Of a stretch of DNA of 64,000 bases, positions 8,542 to 18,012 are shown piece by piece. The DNA comes from Streptomyces chryseus (GTDB lineage: Bacteria; Actinomycetota; Actinomycetes; Streptomycetales; Streptomycetaceae), in the NCBI RefSeq assembly GCF_014650755.1, contig NZ_BMVO01000028.1:1-64000 (forward strand). The letters run 5' to 3'. A model generated the notes under the pieces. The model had not been told where the DNA came from. It did no database searches and saw only the letters and a list, made by a program, of their open reading frames with translations. Both the position numbers and the translations under genes were made by a program. The first letter of the stretch is position 1; every line of letters begins with the position of its first letter.

Positions 8542-10035
8542 TCAGTCGTGGGTGCGGGAGCTGGTTGCTGCCGATGTTGATGCCCCTGGTTGGCGCCAGG
8601 GTGGGATCTCGTCGTGCTTCGGCTCTCCGCTGGGCAGGGACAGCAGCAGTCCGAGGGGGTACAGGCGGCTGAGGCGTACGACGGCTGCGGCGACACCGCA
8701 CAGCACGAAGACAGCGATCAGGTGCCAGGCGATGCCGAGCGCGATGCAGGCGAATGCCAGGCCCATGGCGCAGGCCAGCTGGAAGACCAGACCGCAGGTG
8801 GTGACCAGCAGCTTGCGGAGGCGTTTCTTGCGGGCGCGTGTTTGTTCCCAGGTGGCGTCGGAGCGGGTCAGGATGTCGATGAGGGCTTTGGCGTAGACCA
8901 CGTTGAGGAATTGGTCGAAGAGTACTTCCGGCACGATCGCAACGGCGAGCAGCAGGGCCTTCCATCCGCCGCGCTTGGCTGCCCAGATGCGTTCGAAGGC
9001 CGCGATGGCGGTGATCGCGACCCAGAACCACGGCACTCCGGGGAACCCCTTGGTGACGGTGTAGTACAGCAGGACGGTGAGGAAGAAGGGGACGAAGGCC
9101 ACGCTCAGATAGGTGAGTGCCTGTCGGCATATGTAGGGCAGCGTGACGCGGGTGAGGCCGTAGGCCCTGAGGTTGTCCAGGGCGCCGCGCTGCCACCGCA
9201 GCCGCTGGTAGTAGAGCCGGGACCAGGTGGGCATGAGTTCGGTGCCCACGATGCAGGCGCACGGGGACACACAGCGGTATCCGAGCTGTTTGAGCGCGAG
9301 GGTCAGTTCGTTGTCCTCGGTCAGCGACTCCACGTCGTAGACGTCGTCTCCCCTCGGCAGGGTGCTCTCTGCCCGGGCTCGCTGGATCTGACGCAGGGCC
9401 TTGGCCGGGTAGAGGGAGGCTGTGCCGGTCAGGACATCGGCGCGGCCGCGGCGGCGGTGGAGTTCACGTGCGTAGCGCACGTACTCGTTGTCCTGGAGGT
9501 GGCAGACCAGACCGTGCAGGGGGTAGCCGAAGAAGACGGCGCCCACGCCCCCTATGGGCGGGAGGCCGGGTTCTTGCTCGTGCAGGCGGCGAGCTGCCCT
9601 GGCGATGAACGCGGAGGACAATGAGGTGTCGGAGTCCATGACCATGACTGCGTCGTCGTCGGACAGCCGCGGCAGCAATTCGTCCAGGACCTGGTTGAGC
9701 GCACCGGCCTTGGCTTGCGTGTTCCCGACCGATTCGACGACCCGCGCGCCGTGGGCCGTGCTGATCTGAGCGGTGCGGTCGGTGCACCGGTCGGCGACGA
9801 CGATGACCTCGTCCGCGGGTCTGGTCTGTGCCGCGAGCGACTGGAGGGTTTCGGCGATGAGCGCTTCTTCGTTGTGCGCGGGCACCAGCACGACGATCCG
9901 TCCCGGACCGGCACGGCGAAGGTCGGGTACGTGTCCGGGCCGGGTCAGTCCCTTGGAGGTCAGATCTCTGCGCTGACGTACGAAGGCAGGCCCCCACGCC
10001 GCTTTGCGCGTCTCCCCCCGCGTCGGCCGGCCCAC
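8542..10035 (-). CDS. Processive family-2 glycosyltransferase, membrane-bound
   Basis: Carries every signature of a processive GT2 enzyme (cellulose, chitin, hyaluronan or poly-GlcNAc synthase type). These are the nucleotide-sugar start VVLVPAHNEEALIAETLQSL, DSD at about 134-136, TED at about 239-241 and QRLRW at about 277-281. Four or so transmembrane segments follow (ALTYLSVAFVPFFLTVLLYY; LLLAVAIVPEVLF; LACAMGLAFACIALGIAW). It should polymerise an activated sugar and export the chain. The sugar cannot be told from sequence. The GTG at 10035 has GAGGTG seven bases ahead. A GTG at 10092 would add 19 residues. There is no neighbouring hydrolase or c-di-GMP partner. Confidence 0.85.
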   Translation of the reverse strand: MGRPTRGETRKAAWGPAFVRQRRDLTSKGLTRPGHVPDLRRAGPGRIVVLVPAHNEEALIAETLQSLAAQTRPADEVIVVADRCTDRTAQISTAHGARVVESVGNTQAKAGALNQVLDELLPRLSDDDAVMVMDSDTSLSSAFIARAARRLHEQEPGLPPIGGVGAVFFGYPLHGLVCHLQDNEYVRYARELHRRRGRADVLTGTASLYPAKALRQIQRARAESTLPRGDDVYDVESLTEDNELTLALKQLGYRCVSPCACIVGTELMPTWSRLYYQRLRWQRGALDNLRAYGLTRVTLPYICRQALTYLSVAFVPFFLTVLLYYTVTKGFPGVPWFWVAITAIAAFERIWAAKRGGWKALLLAVAIVPEVLFDQFLNVVYAKALIDILTRSDATWEQTRARKKRLRKLLVTTCGLVFQLACAMGLAFACIALGIAWHLIAVFVLCGVAAAVVRLSRLYPLGLLLSLPSGEPKHDEIPPWRQPGASTSAATSSRTHD

Positions 10036-10361
10036 AAATGACACCTCGACTTCCGGTAGCGCCCATCGGCCAGGCGGACTACCGTGACGCACCCTGCGGC
10101 AGGAGGATCGAGTTCCTGCTCCTGAATGGCGCCGGGTTGCCTGAGCGATGGCGACAGCGGCAGCGAGCTTCCAGCGTCGATGCTGCGGCTGTCCGGCGCG
10201 CCGCGGCAGCTGTCGAAGCCCGCTGCTCTGCTCCAGGTGGCCTGATCGGCCCGCCGCCCGGGCCCATTGCCGGGAAACGACGGCGGTGCCCTACAGCCGA
10301 TTCTCCTCGGCCAGGGCCGCCCGGCAAGTGGATCACTGCGGTCAAGCCTTGTCCCTGCCGG
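10036..10361. other. Intergenic stretch, nothing recognised
   Basis: Lies between two minus-strand genes. It should contain the promoter of the glycosyltransferase and the 3' end of the beta-helix transcript. I see no strong hairpin. Confidence 0.4.
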
Positions 10362-11780
10362 TCAGAAGCCCTTGACGAAGTCGAGTACGTACCATTTGTT
10401 CGTGGTGGCGTTGTAGATCGCGGTGAGGAAGTCCCGTTTGTTGGCCGTCGTGGTGAGGGTGACGGTGGGGATGGTGGTGCCCCGGACGAAGGCCGAACTG
10501 AGGGTGAGGGTGCGGTTTCCGGTGGCGTCCTGGATGAGTTCCCAGGTGATGCGTTGGCCGTTGGTGGGGTTGGTTGGTGTGCCCAGGGTTCTGTTGCCCT
10601 GGAGGGTGACGCGGAAGAGGTTGCCGAGGGCCGCGTTGGTGGCGATGGTGGGGGCGTCGGTGAGTGTGACGGGGGCAGGGTTGACCTTGGCGTCGACGTA
10701 GTCCTTGCGCGTCAGATGGTCGGCCGAGGTCGGCGCGGTGCCGGAGGAGACGGTGCCCTCGTAGTAGGCGGAGTCCGCGCCGTAGACGAACCCGGTGGCG
10801 ACGGTGCCGCCGGCGGTGTCGTTGATGATGTTGGTGTTGCCCGCAAGCGACAGGGGTTTCACGTTGCTGCAGTCGCCGAGGGTGGCCGAGCAGCCGGAGT
10901 CGACTTTGATCGAGTTGACCGCCGTGCCGGTGGGGGTGTTCTCGGCGAATCCGAGGATGCTGACCGCTCGGGCGCCGCCGGTGACCCAGATGCTGACGTT
11001 GGGGCTGTTGTAGGTGAAGGGGTTGAACAGGCCCACGCCGATCGCCGCGTTGATCTTCCAGCTGTAGCCGTCGTATCCGGTGCCGCGGTTGACCGCGGAT
11101 TCGGCGCCGCATCCGGTGAAGCTGATGCCCTGGCTTCCGATGCCGGTCACCTCGTAGCCGATGCCGCAGTGATCCGCGGCGCAGCCGACGAAGGAACAGT
11201 AGGCCATCGTGTCGAGACGGAAGCCGGCGTTGGTGACGATGTCGGCGTAGCAGGAGATGAACGAGCAACTCGTCCCGGCCGCACCTCCGGAAACGCCGTG
11301 AATGTCCCAGCCGTGATTGCCGTTGTTGGCCGACGTCACTCCGGTGAACGTGGACACGATCGGATTGGACAGCTCGATCCCGGTGTTGCCGAAGAACTTC
11401 ACCGTCATCCGCGAAAACGTCAGCGAGACGGTCGCGGGGTTCGCCGATCGCGTCAGCAGGATCCCCTTACCGCTGCCGCTGCCCGGCCCCTGGACGGTGA
11501 GATCCTGGATGGTCAGCCTCGTGATGTCCGAGCCGGTGAGGCCGTTGGCCGTGGTGCTGCTCTGCGCGATCACCGACGAGCCGTCGCTGACGCCTTGGAG
11601 TATCAGGTTGGAGCGAGCCACCAACGCGGAGGAGATTTTGTAGGTGCCCGCCGGGAAAACGACAGTTCCGCCGGAGGAAGGCACCGCATTGATCGCGGAT
11701 TGGATTGCGGTGGTGTCATCGGTGACGCCATTGGCGGTCGCACCGTAGTCCAGGACATTGAACCAGTAACTGGTGGCCAT
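10362..11780 (-). CDS. Beta-helix, tail-spike/tail-fibre-like protein
   Basis: A 472-residue protein from the ATG at 11780 (GGAG six bases ahead). It opens with the pectate-lyase-3 / tail-spike motif FNVLDYGATANGVTDDTTAI, followed by SSGGTVVFPAGTYKIS. About 250 residues of right-handed beta-helix rungs rich in Asn, Gly, Ser and Cys follow. Residues about 357-365 (TRKDYVDAK) are the neck motif common in phage tail fibres. The last 105 residues are Thr-rich beta structure. There is no signal peptide and no catalytic pattern I can name. It may bind or depolymerise a glycan as part of a phage-tail-derived particle, or be a stray prophage gene. No other tail gene is nearby. Confidence 0.8.
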   Translation of the reverse strand: MATSYWFNVLDYGATANGVTDDTTAIQSAINAVPSSGGTVVFPAGTYKISSALVARSNLILQGVSDGSSVIAQSSTTANGLTGSDITRLTIQDLTVQGPGSGSGKGILLTRSANPATVSLTFSRMTVKFFGNTGIELSNPIVSTFTGVTSANNGNHGWDIHGVSGGAAGTSCSFISCYADIVTNAGFRLDTMAYCSFVGCAADHCGIGYEVTGIGSQGISFTGCGAESAVNRGTGYDGYSWKINAAIGVGLFNPFTYNSPNVSIWVTGGARAVSILGFAENTPTGTAVNSIKVDSGCSATLGDCSNVKPLSLAGNTNIINDTAGGTVATGFVYGADSAYYEGTVSSGTAPTSADHLTRKDYVDAKVNPAPVTLTDAPTIATNAALGNLFRVTLQGNRTLGTPTNPTNGQRITWELIQDATGNRTLTLSSAFVRGTTIPTVTLTTTANKRDFLTAIYNATTNKWYVLDFVKGF

Positions 11781-12282
11781 GATGATCTCCGTCGCTTGCA
11801 TCGTCGACGTGGGGCGCTGATCTGGGAGCAGCGGAACACCGGATCCGGTAGCCGGCCCTGAGAAGAGGCGATCAGGGCGAGCGCAACCGAGATTCGAGGA
11901 GGTTGGCCCCGGCGGAGCAGCCCGTTCCCCGGGAACGGGCTCCGTGACCGGCTGCTCAGGGACAGGGGAGGGCACGGTTGCCGACCCGCCCTCTGATTAC
12001 GCTACGGATGCGACTGATTACGCCATGCCAGCATAGCGGCTCCGGAACGACCCGTGAAGTACTCACATGTTCCTACATATGTCTTTCGGTCTGATGACCG
12101 ATGATGCGGTGTCGCGTGATCGATGATGCGGTGTCGCGTTCGGCATGGCCCGGCGGTCAGTTCGAACGTCCTGGCCGCAGGGCCGTCGCAGGGCGATCTG
12201 GATGGCACCGGCCTGCATCACGCTCGTGTGGTTGGCACTTCCCGCCGAGGAGCCCGGCCCAAGCGGTGGGAGCGCGCGCGTG
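11781..12282. promoter_or_regulatory. Upstream region of the beta-helix gene, AT-richer than its surroundings
   Basis: The stretch 12050-12095 (ACATGTTCCTACATATGTCT) is clearly A/T-richer than its flanks and carries ACATATGT, a perfect palindrome. A 22-bp tandem repeat follows at 12096. I see no gene. It probably holds the promoter for the minus-strand gene starting at 11780, leaving a leader of about 270 bases. Confidence 0.35.
12096..12139. repeat. 22-bp tandem repeat, two copies
   Basis: Units 12096-12117 and 12118-12139 differ at one base (GACCGATG versus GATCGATG; both continue ATGCGGTGTCGCGT). Two units about two helical turns apart suit a binding site for a dimer pair. It may also be a simple slippage product. 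Confidence 0.55.
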
Positions 12283-14001
12283 TCATCGGGTGAGCCAAAC
12301 GGCCGCGTCGCCGGGCAAGCGTCCGTTTTCCAAGGGAACGCTGCTCAGGAGCACACCGTCGTGGTCTGGAAGCCGAAGGGCGTCAGGGCGGAAGTTCACG
12401 ATGCACTGGAAACCGGGGGAACGGGTGAAGGACAGCACGCCGGAGCCAGCGGCAGGGTCCCACTCCAATGACCCGGTGCCCAGGGCCGGGTGAAGCCTGC
12501 GGATGTGCAACGCCCGCCGGTACAGCTCCAGCATCGACCGCTCGTCACCCTGCTGCACCTGCACGGTCAGACGCCTCCACTCCTGCGGCTGGGGCAGCCA
12601 CGGAACTGTTCCGGCGTGGTCGGGGCTGAAACCGAAGGGCGGGGTGTCGCCGGACCAGGGCATCGGCACACGGCAGCCCTCGCGGCCGCGGTATGTGTGT
12701 CCCGAGCGCTGCCAGATGGGGTCCTGCAGCACCTCATCAGGCAGGTCCTCCACCTCCCACAGGCCAAGTTCCTCGCCCTGGTAGAGATAGGCGCAACCCG
12801 GAAGAGCCAGCGTGAGCAGAGCAGCCGCCCGCGCCCGACGCGTGCCCAGATCCAGGTCGAACGGACCGGCAAGAACATGATCGGCGAGATCGTGCACCGG
12901 GCCGTCGGACTGCGGCCGCCCGTAACGGGTGAGGTGGCGCACGACGTCATGGTTGGAAAGAACCCAGGTCGCCGGCGCGCTGACGGCGCCCGTCGTCGTC
13001 AGGGAGCTGTCGATCGCAGTGCGCATGTGCGCCGCGCGCCACGGGGTCGTCAGGTAGTCGAAGTTGAAGGCGGTGTGCAGTTCCCCAGGCCGGACGTAGC
13101 GGGAGAGGCATTCTGGATTGCGCGCGCACGCCTCGGCGACGAACACGCGGGGCTCGGCATAGGAATCGGCCACCGCGCGCCAGTCACGGAACAGTTCGTG
13201 GACCCCCTCACGGTCCCAGTGGGGATGGCCTGGATGGGCGGCCGATCCGATGAGTTCGATGTCTGCCGGACCCAGGTCCGGCAGACCTGGGGCCTTGCTC
13301 ATGGCGTGCGCGACGTCGATGCGGATCCCGTCGACGCCGTGATCGAACCAGAACCTGAGGACCGACTCGAATTCCCGGCGAACCTCGGCATTGTTCCAGT
13401 TGAGGTCGGGCTGCTCAGGCGCGAACAGATGCAGGTACCACTCTCCGGCCATGCCGTCGGGTTCGACGACCCGGGTCCACGCCGAACCGCCGAAAACGCT
13501 CCGCCAGTTGTTGGGCGGCAGGCCACCATCCGGCCCGCGGCCCGGCCTGAAGATGTAACGGCCCCGCTCGACGCAGCCGGGACCACCGGCCAGCGCCTCC
13601 CCGAACCAGGGGTGCTGCGAGGAGGTGTGATTGGGCACCAGGTCGATCAGGATGCGCAGTCCCAGAGTGTGGATCTCCTCAATCAGCGCGCGGGCCTCAG
13701 GCAGGCTCCCGAACGTAGGATCGATGGCCCGGTAGTCGCTGACGTCGTAACCTCCGTCGGCCATCGGAGAGGGATACCAGGGATTGATCCACACGGCGTC
13801 CACACCCAGCTCGGACAGATAGGGCAGGCGTCGGCGCAGCCCGGCGAGGTCCCCGACGCCATCGCCGTTTCCGTCAGCGAAACTACGCAGGTACACCTGG
13901 TAGCAGACTGCCTCACGCCACCACTCGACAGCCCCGCGGCGGGCACCGTCCCGGCGCTGTGACGTCTCCCGGGGCAGATCCGGATCGTGGCGATTGGTCA
14001 T
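12283..14001 (-). CDS. GH13 alpha-glucosidase / oligo-1,6-glucosidase type
   Basis: A 572-residue cytoplasmic-type enzyme without signal peptide. GH13 regions are all present: DLVPNH (about 120-125), GIRIDVAH with nucleophile Asp229, FVAEAC with acid/base Glu290, and LSNHDVVR with Asp352. The start WWREAVCYQVYLRSFADGNG and the QGEELG region match the GH13 subfamilies of alpha-1,4- and alpha-1,6-glucosidases and trehalulose-type enzymes. It should hydrolyse malto- or isomalto-oligosaccharides taken up by the cell. No sugar ABC transporter or LacI regulator adjoins it, so its usual context is missing. ATG 14001 is preferred on alignment with relatives. Another in-frame start lies at 14076, and neither has a good ribosome site. 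Confidence 0.88.
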   Translation of the reverse strand: MTNRHDPDLPRETSQRRDGARRGAVEWWREAVCYQVYLRSFADGNGDGVGDLAGLRRRLPYLSELGVDAVWINPWYPSPMADGGYDVSDYRAIDPTFGSLPEARALIEEIHTLGLRILIDLVPNHTSSQHPWFGEALAGGPGCVERGRYIFRPGRGPDGGLPPNNWRSVFGGSAWTRVVEPDGMAGEWYLHLFAPEQPDLNWNNAEVRREFESVLRFWFDHGVDGIRIDVAHAMSKAPGLPDLGPADIELIGSAAHPGHPHWDREGVHELFRDWRAVADSYAEPRVFVAEACARNPECLSRYVRPGELHTAFNFDYLTTPWRAAHMRTAIDSSLTTTGAVSAPATWVLSNHDVVRHLTRYGRPQSDGPVHDLADHVLAGPFDLDLGTRRARAAALLTLALPGCAYLYQGEELGLWEVEDLPDEVLQDPIWQRSGHTYRGREGCRVPMPWSGDTPPFGFSPDHAGTVPWLPQPQEWRRLTVQVQQGDERSMLELYRRALHIRRLHPALGTGSLEWDPAAGSGVLSFTRSPGFQCIVNFRPDALRLPDHDGVLLSSVPLENGRLPGDAAVWLTR

Positions 14002-14161
14002 GCGGCGGCCAACGCCGGCAGGCCACCCCGAGTGGGGCCAGTGGAGATCAAGACCACCAACGCCAACCTCCACCATCCCGGCGGACAGGGATCATCACAC
14101 GCACACAGATTAGTCGTCACCACGGCCAGTACAACGCAGGTCACCGCGTGAGGACACTTGC

Positions 14162-14935
14162 TTACCGCACCCTGGCCCCCACCCGCGACGACAAGGCAAA
14201 GGACGGCCCGCCGACGCGGAGCGGTCGGGTATCCGATGCCGCCCTGCGTGCCGGCCTCACCGCTCGAGGCGTAGTGGCAGCAAGGCAGGCGGCGACCATC
14301 TCGTCGACCAGGCGCCGTACCGCGCTCGTGTCAGCGGGATGCCGCTGGGTGTAAGTCAGTGCCCGCTCCAGGGCACCGCCGCCGTCACTCCCGCGCGTGT
14401 CGTCGGCGCCGGTGGGGAGCGGTTCGCGGCGGAGCTCGTCGACGGCCTGGCCCACGATGGCACGGACCGCCGGCCACTGGACCTGTCCGGCCTGGGCGGC
14501 TGCGGTGAGCCGCTCGGTGACCAGGGTGGTGAGTTCGTCGAGCCGGCCGTGGACCTCGCGCAGCGCCCGCTGCGACAGCCCCAGATCCACCAGGGCGGCC
14601 GTATCGGTGTCTCCCGCGGGTGACACCTCGGTCAGGACGCCGGCGGCGCCGATCGCCCGGCTCAGTCCTTCGGAGGTTTCCGCGATGTCGATCAGCCGGT
14701 ACGCCTGCGCCCGACTGATCCCCAGCTCCACCTGCGCGTACTCACCCCACCCGCTGTGCCCCAGCGCCACCCACACCCGCGCCCGGTGCGCGCCGCGCAC
14801 CCGCTGCGCCAGCACCACGGCCGCCCGCCGCGCCTCACCGATCCCCGCACGCAGCTGCTCGGTCAGCCGTTCCGCGTCCAACCGGCCGACCGGCTCCTTT
14901 CCCGCACCCTGACCCTGCTCGTCCGAGGAAGCCAC
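14162..14935 (-). CDS. Hypothetical protein with a partition-like helical core
   Basis: A 257-residue soluble protein. The middle (WGEYAQVELGISRAQAYRLI, DIAETSEGL) has the HTH-like look of DNA-binding proteins such as KorB/ParB-type or DUF3102-type proteins in actinobacterial plasmids. The rest is Ala/Arg-rich helix, with a variable Pro/Arg tail. ATG at 14935. I cannot name a family. It might be a relic of an integrated plasmid or an accessory DNA-binding protein near the Wadjet locus. Confidence 0.55.
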   Translation of the reverse strand: MASSDEQGQGAGKEPVGRLDAERLTEQLRAGIGEARRAAVVLAQRVRGAHRARVWVALGHSGWGEYAQVELGISRAQAYRLIDIAETSEGLSRAIGAAGVLTEVSPAGDTDTAALVDLGLSQRALREVHGRLDELTTLVTERLTAAAQAGQVQWPAVRAIVGQAVDELRREPLPTGADDTRGSDGGGALERALTYTQRHPADTSAVRRLVDEMVAACLAATTPRAVRPARRAASDTRPLRVGGPSFALSSRVGARVR

Positions 14936-15059
14936 AGGGGAGGCACTGGGGCAAGATCTTCTCCCAGTCTTCTCCCACGGCCGCAGCAGCCCGCTTGGAC
15001 TCGCGGTAGTCTCTGGTCGACTCGCCGTGGCAGCCTCAGGCTGCCAGTACGCGCATGGC

Positions 15060-16357
15060 CTACACGGATCCGTCCGGATGTACCGAGACGGGGCCTCCCC
15101 ACTTGGCGTCCCAGTTGTCGCGGGGCCAGGTGTCTCGCCGCGCGTAGACCTCGCTGCGGTACTGCTGCACGCGGCCCTCTGTGAGGTGCTGGAAGAGGTC
15201 CTCGGAGACCCCGGAAAACGCCTCTACATGTGTTCTGTTCAGCCGGAAGACGTGGTCTGTGCCCACGAATGGAATGCCAAGAACCTCCTGTCGAGCGTCT
15301 TGGACGCTACCGGCCCCGCGTGAGCGAATACCATGAAGTGGCGCTGCCCCTGTCGCTTGGTCAGGTACTGGACGGTTGCCTCGCCGTCGCCGGCGAAGGC
15401 GGTCAGCCCAGCAGCGGCTGTGCGTGCGAGGACGCGCTGGAACCGTTCGTAGCGTTCCGGCTGAACGTGGAAGCCAGGCTCGGGTTGCGGGGTGTTGCCG
15501 CCCTCAGGTGGTGGCTGGATGCCTGGGTAGATGTTTTGGTCCTCGATCTGGTGGTCTAGGTTCCTGTCGATCGAGCCCGTGGACTCGCTCAACCAACCGC
15601 CGCTTTCGTCGGAGTGCAGGGCGTGGATAGTGAGCGGTCCTTCTATCGGAAGCTCCGTGCTGAACAGCAGGCTTGGCGTTTCGTTCCCCTGTCCGATATG
15701 CACTGCCTCCACGTGCGCTGAGGCTGAAGCGAGCTGGTCATGTGACGTGGCAGCGTTGCTGTGGTTGCCCTTGCAGTCGATCGGGAAGACTCGTGACGGC
15801 TTTCCCGGCTTCCATACCTCGGCGAAGAACCGCGGACGGTACCGGTAGCCCGATCGAGGGCCTTTGTCCCGGCTGGTCAGGGCCCAGCCCGCCCGCAGGG
15901 CTGTGTCCGCAGGGACGATGGAAACGAAGTTCTGTGGGTAGCGTCGGCTCAAGACCTGCTTGGCCAGGGTCAGGGCGAAGCCGATGCCAAGTTCCCCGGA
16001 CTGGAGCGCCTTGTAGTGGTCTGCCGTTTCGCGCCCCTCGGTGGATAACCTCATGTAGGCGTCCGAACCTCCGCTCAGGGCTTGGCTGTATTTCAAGCTC
16101 CCCCAATGCTCAGCGAGGCCACGTCCTGCCCCTCGCCGCGCAAGAGCTATGGACCGGCCGAGTGTGTGAAGCATCTCCCAAGGAGCCAGCTGAGCGTGGA
16201 CGCAGCAGCAGCGGAGGATGACAAGAAGCGCAGCGAGAAGGAACTCGACGGTCGGTCTGAGTAGAGGGAGCAGGTTGAAGCCAACAACAGAGGTACTGAG
16301 GGATCTCGCGCAGTCGTCAAACGTCGCGTTCCATTCAAGCCCGGCACTGGTGGGCAC
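15060..16357 (-). pseudogene. Frameshifted gene, possible PD-(D/E)xK-like nuclease, beside Wadjet
   Basis: The main frame from 16357 encodes about 345 sensible residues (SLKYSQALSGGSDAYMRLST; LQSGELGIGFALTLAKQVLS; RFFAEVWKPGKPSRVFPIDC then KGNHS; ATVQYLTKRQGQRHFMVFAH). It then runs off frame at a run of four C (plus strand 15314-15317). With one more base the protein continues GSVQDARQEVLGIPFVGTDH, then VFRLNRTHVEAFSGVSEDLF, and ends at 15060. The AEVWK...VFPIDCKGN stretch fits the second beta-strand of PD-(D/E)xK nucleases. That is an inference. It lies 380 bases after jetD on the same strand, so a role beside the anti-plasmid system is possible. The N-terminal start is uncertain. Confidence 0.5.
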
Positions 16358-16657
16358 CGAGCGCTACAGGTGACCTCGCAAGCTAGGAGGCGAACCAAGG
16401 GCGCGCGCAAGCGCGCAAGTGCGCATGGGCGCATGGAGAGGCGGCGTCTGCGGCCTCTTGGTGCGTAACGCAGACTCCGCGTCGCACTGCTCACAGCGCG
16501 GCAGCCCTACGTATTACTGCGCGAGGTCCTTAGCTCGCGGCATCACGGAGACCTCTTCGTCCCGAATGAGGTGCGGTCGGGATCGGCACCGCGCCGTTTG
16601 GTGTTTTGCCTGGTCAGAGCGTTGGGATGGGGTGGCCTCGGTTGGTGTCGAAGGGGT

Positions 16658-16679
16658 TTGGGGAGCGGGTCGGCTCCCA
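16658..16679. repeat. Hairpin-forming 22-bp repeat, left flank of Wadjet region
   Basis: TTGGGGAGC..GTCGGCTCCCA contains the stem GGGAGC/GCTCCC with a 6-nt loop. It lies about 60 bases past the jetD stop, so it may terminate the jet operon. The same 22-mer, with two changes, occurs at 27806-27827, beyond the other end of the operon. Confidence 0.55.
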
Positions 16680-16740
16680 AACGGCTCCCAGGAATCGGCA
16701 GCGCAAGCGGGACCGGGCCAGGCCGGCCACTCCGTCTCCC

Positions 16741-18012
16741 CTACAGAGGGGCCGATAGATCGTCCACCAGGAGGTCAAGCGTCGCCTCCTCATGGAGCGC
16801 CACCCCGAGCGCTGCCATGGCAGGGGCGAGACCCGCGTCCCAGACCGCGCTGACGGGCTGACCGACCAGCGGCAGCTGAGGGATTCCCTCGGCCTGGCTA
16901 CGAGTGGCCAGGTGCTCGTAATCTTCGGCACCCATGCGCCATGGCTGGGCGCCGTAACGGCGCATGATCCGGTTCGCCAGAGCGATGCCCGGCCAGTCGA
17001 AGTCGCCGTGGTAAGCGAAGTGGCAGCCGGTGGAGGCGAGGGTGTCGAGAAGGGTGAGGACCACCGTCGCGGCGCTGCCGGATGTGCAGACAAGGGTTTG
17101 GGAACAGCCCGCGTCCGCTGCGGCCTCCACCACACGTGGGTTCTCGCAGATGTGGACGACGGTTTCGGCGGGCAGGTGAAGCCGCACGTCGAGCAGGTCC
17201 CGGGATGTCAGGTGGGTCTCGGCACGGTGATTGGCCCGCTCCCGCAGTGACCTCGCACGCCAGTCCTCGCCGAGGGGCCGGAGGCCGTACGTCAGCACGG
17301 TGCTGGAGACTTCGTCCGGCGTGACCGAGACCAGCCGCCACAGCGCCCGCCGGCCGGCCGCGTCGCCGGGAAGGTCCGTGCCGTGGGCCAGGGCGATGCC
17401 GCGCTGGACGAGGCGGGCGAGCCAGGTGCCGTCGTCCAGACCGTGCGCCGAACCCGTTGCCGACGTGGCCAGCTCGCCGCGGCCCCGTGTGCCAGTGCGT
17501 TTTGGATCGAGCAGCACGGTGAGTACCTGGACCGCTTGCTGAAGCGTCCGTGCTGCTGCTTCCGGTGTCACGCCTTTCGGGACACCGGTGCGGCGCAGCA
17601 CGTCCGACCACCGAGTTGTCCACTCCTGCCCGGCGAGCGGGGAGGCAGCGAGCGACGCGGCTAGCGATGCCCAGACGTGCTGTCGCTGTGCGGCGTTCTC
17701 CTCGCGGGCCGCGCGACGATCAGTGAGCGGGGGACCGAGTTCCTCCAGGACCTGCCTGAGCCCGAGCCCCGCAGCCGAGGTCCGCAGGCGTTCGTCGAGC
17801 GCGTCGAGCCTCACGGTCACAGCCGTACCCGTGAGGGGCTTGCCCAGCAGGAGTGACAGGTCGTTCCGTTCCTGGGTGCTCACCGCTGTCAGCCGGAGGG
17901 AGCCGGTGGACTGCACCCCGTTGCTCTCCAGGCGTTTACGCGCGCCACTCCAGAGCCGCGCGAGAGCGGGACCTGCCAGCCAGTCGCGCGTGGCGGGCGG
18001 AAGGGCGCTCAT
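16741..18012 (-). CDS. jetD: Wadjet component JetD (TIGR02679, DUF3323/DUF2399 nuclease)
   Basis: A 423-residue protein starting at the ATG at 18012, which overlaps the jetC stop by four bases (ATGA). The N-terminal half (DUF3323-like, 1-270) carries LLGKPLTGTAVTVRLDALDE. The C-terminal half is the DUF2399 Toprim-like domain with VHICENP (Glu290) and YHGDFDWPGIALANRI (Asp337, Asp339), the acidic metal-binding set. In Wadjet, JetD is the nuclease that cuts circular DNA after the JetABC SMC-type motor has extruded it. All residues I would expect for the Toprim core are present, so the gene looks active. A hairpin follows 60 bases downstream. Confidence 0.9.
   Translation of the reverse strand: MSALPPATRDWLAGPALARLWSGARKRLESNGVQSTGSLRLTAVSTQERNDLSLLLGKPLTGTAVTVRLDALDERLRTSAAGLGLRQVLEELGPPLTDRRAAREENAAQRQHVWASLAASLAASPLAGQEWTTRWSDVLRRTGVPKGVTPEAAARTLQQAVQVLTVLLDPKRTGTRGRGELATSATGSAHGLDDGTWLARLVQRGIALAHGTDLPGDAAGRRALWRLVSVTPDEVSSTVLTYGLRPLGEDWRARSLRERANHRAETHLTSRDLLDVRLHLPAETVVHICENPRVVEAAADAGCSQTLVCTSGSAATVVLTLLDTLASTGCHFAYHGDFDWPGIALANRIMRRYGAQPWRMGAEDYEHLATRSQAEGIPQLPLVGQPVSAVWDAGLAPAMAALGVALHEEATLDLLVDDLSAPL

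Noticed and set aside
10038..11861. A 607-codon plus-strand frame over the beta-helix gene
   Set aside because: Gly/Asp/Arg-rich shadow of the minus-strand gene, whose protein has clear beta-helix motifs and a proper ribosome site.
14756..15184. Plus-strand frame of 142 codons opposite the unknown gene at 14162
   Set aside because: Pro/Arg-rich antisense shadow without ribosome site; the minus-strand frame has a sensible helical protein.
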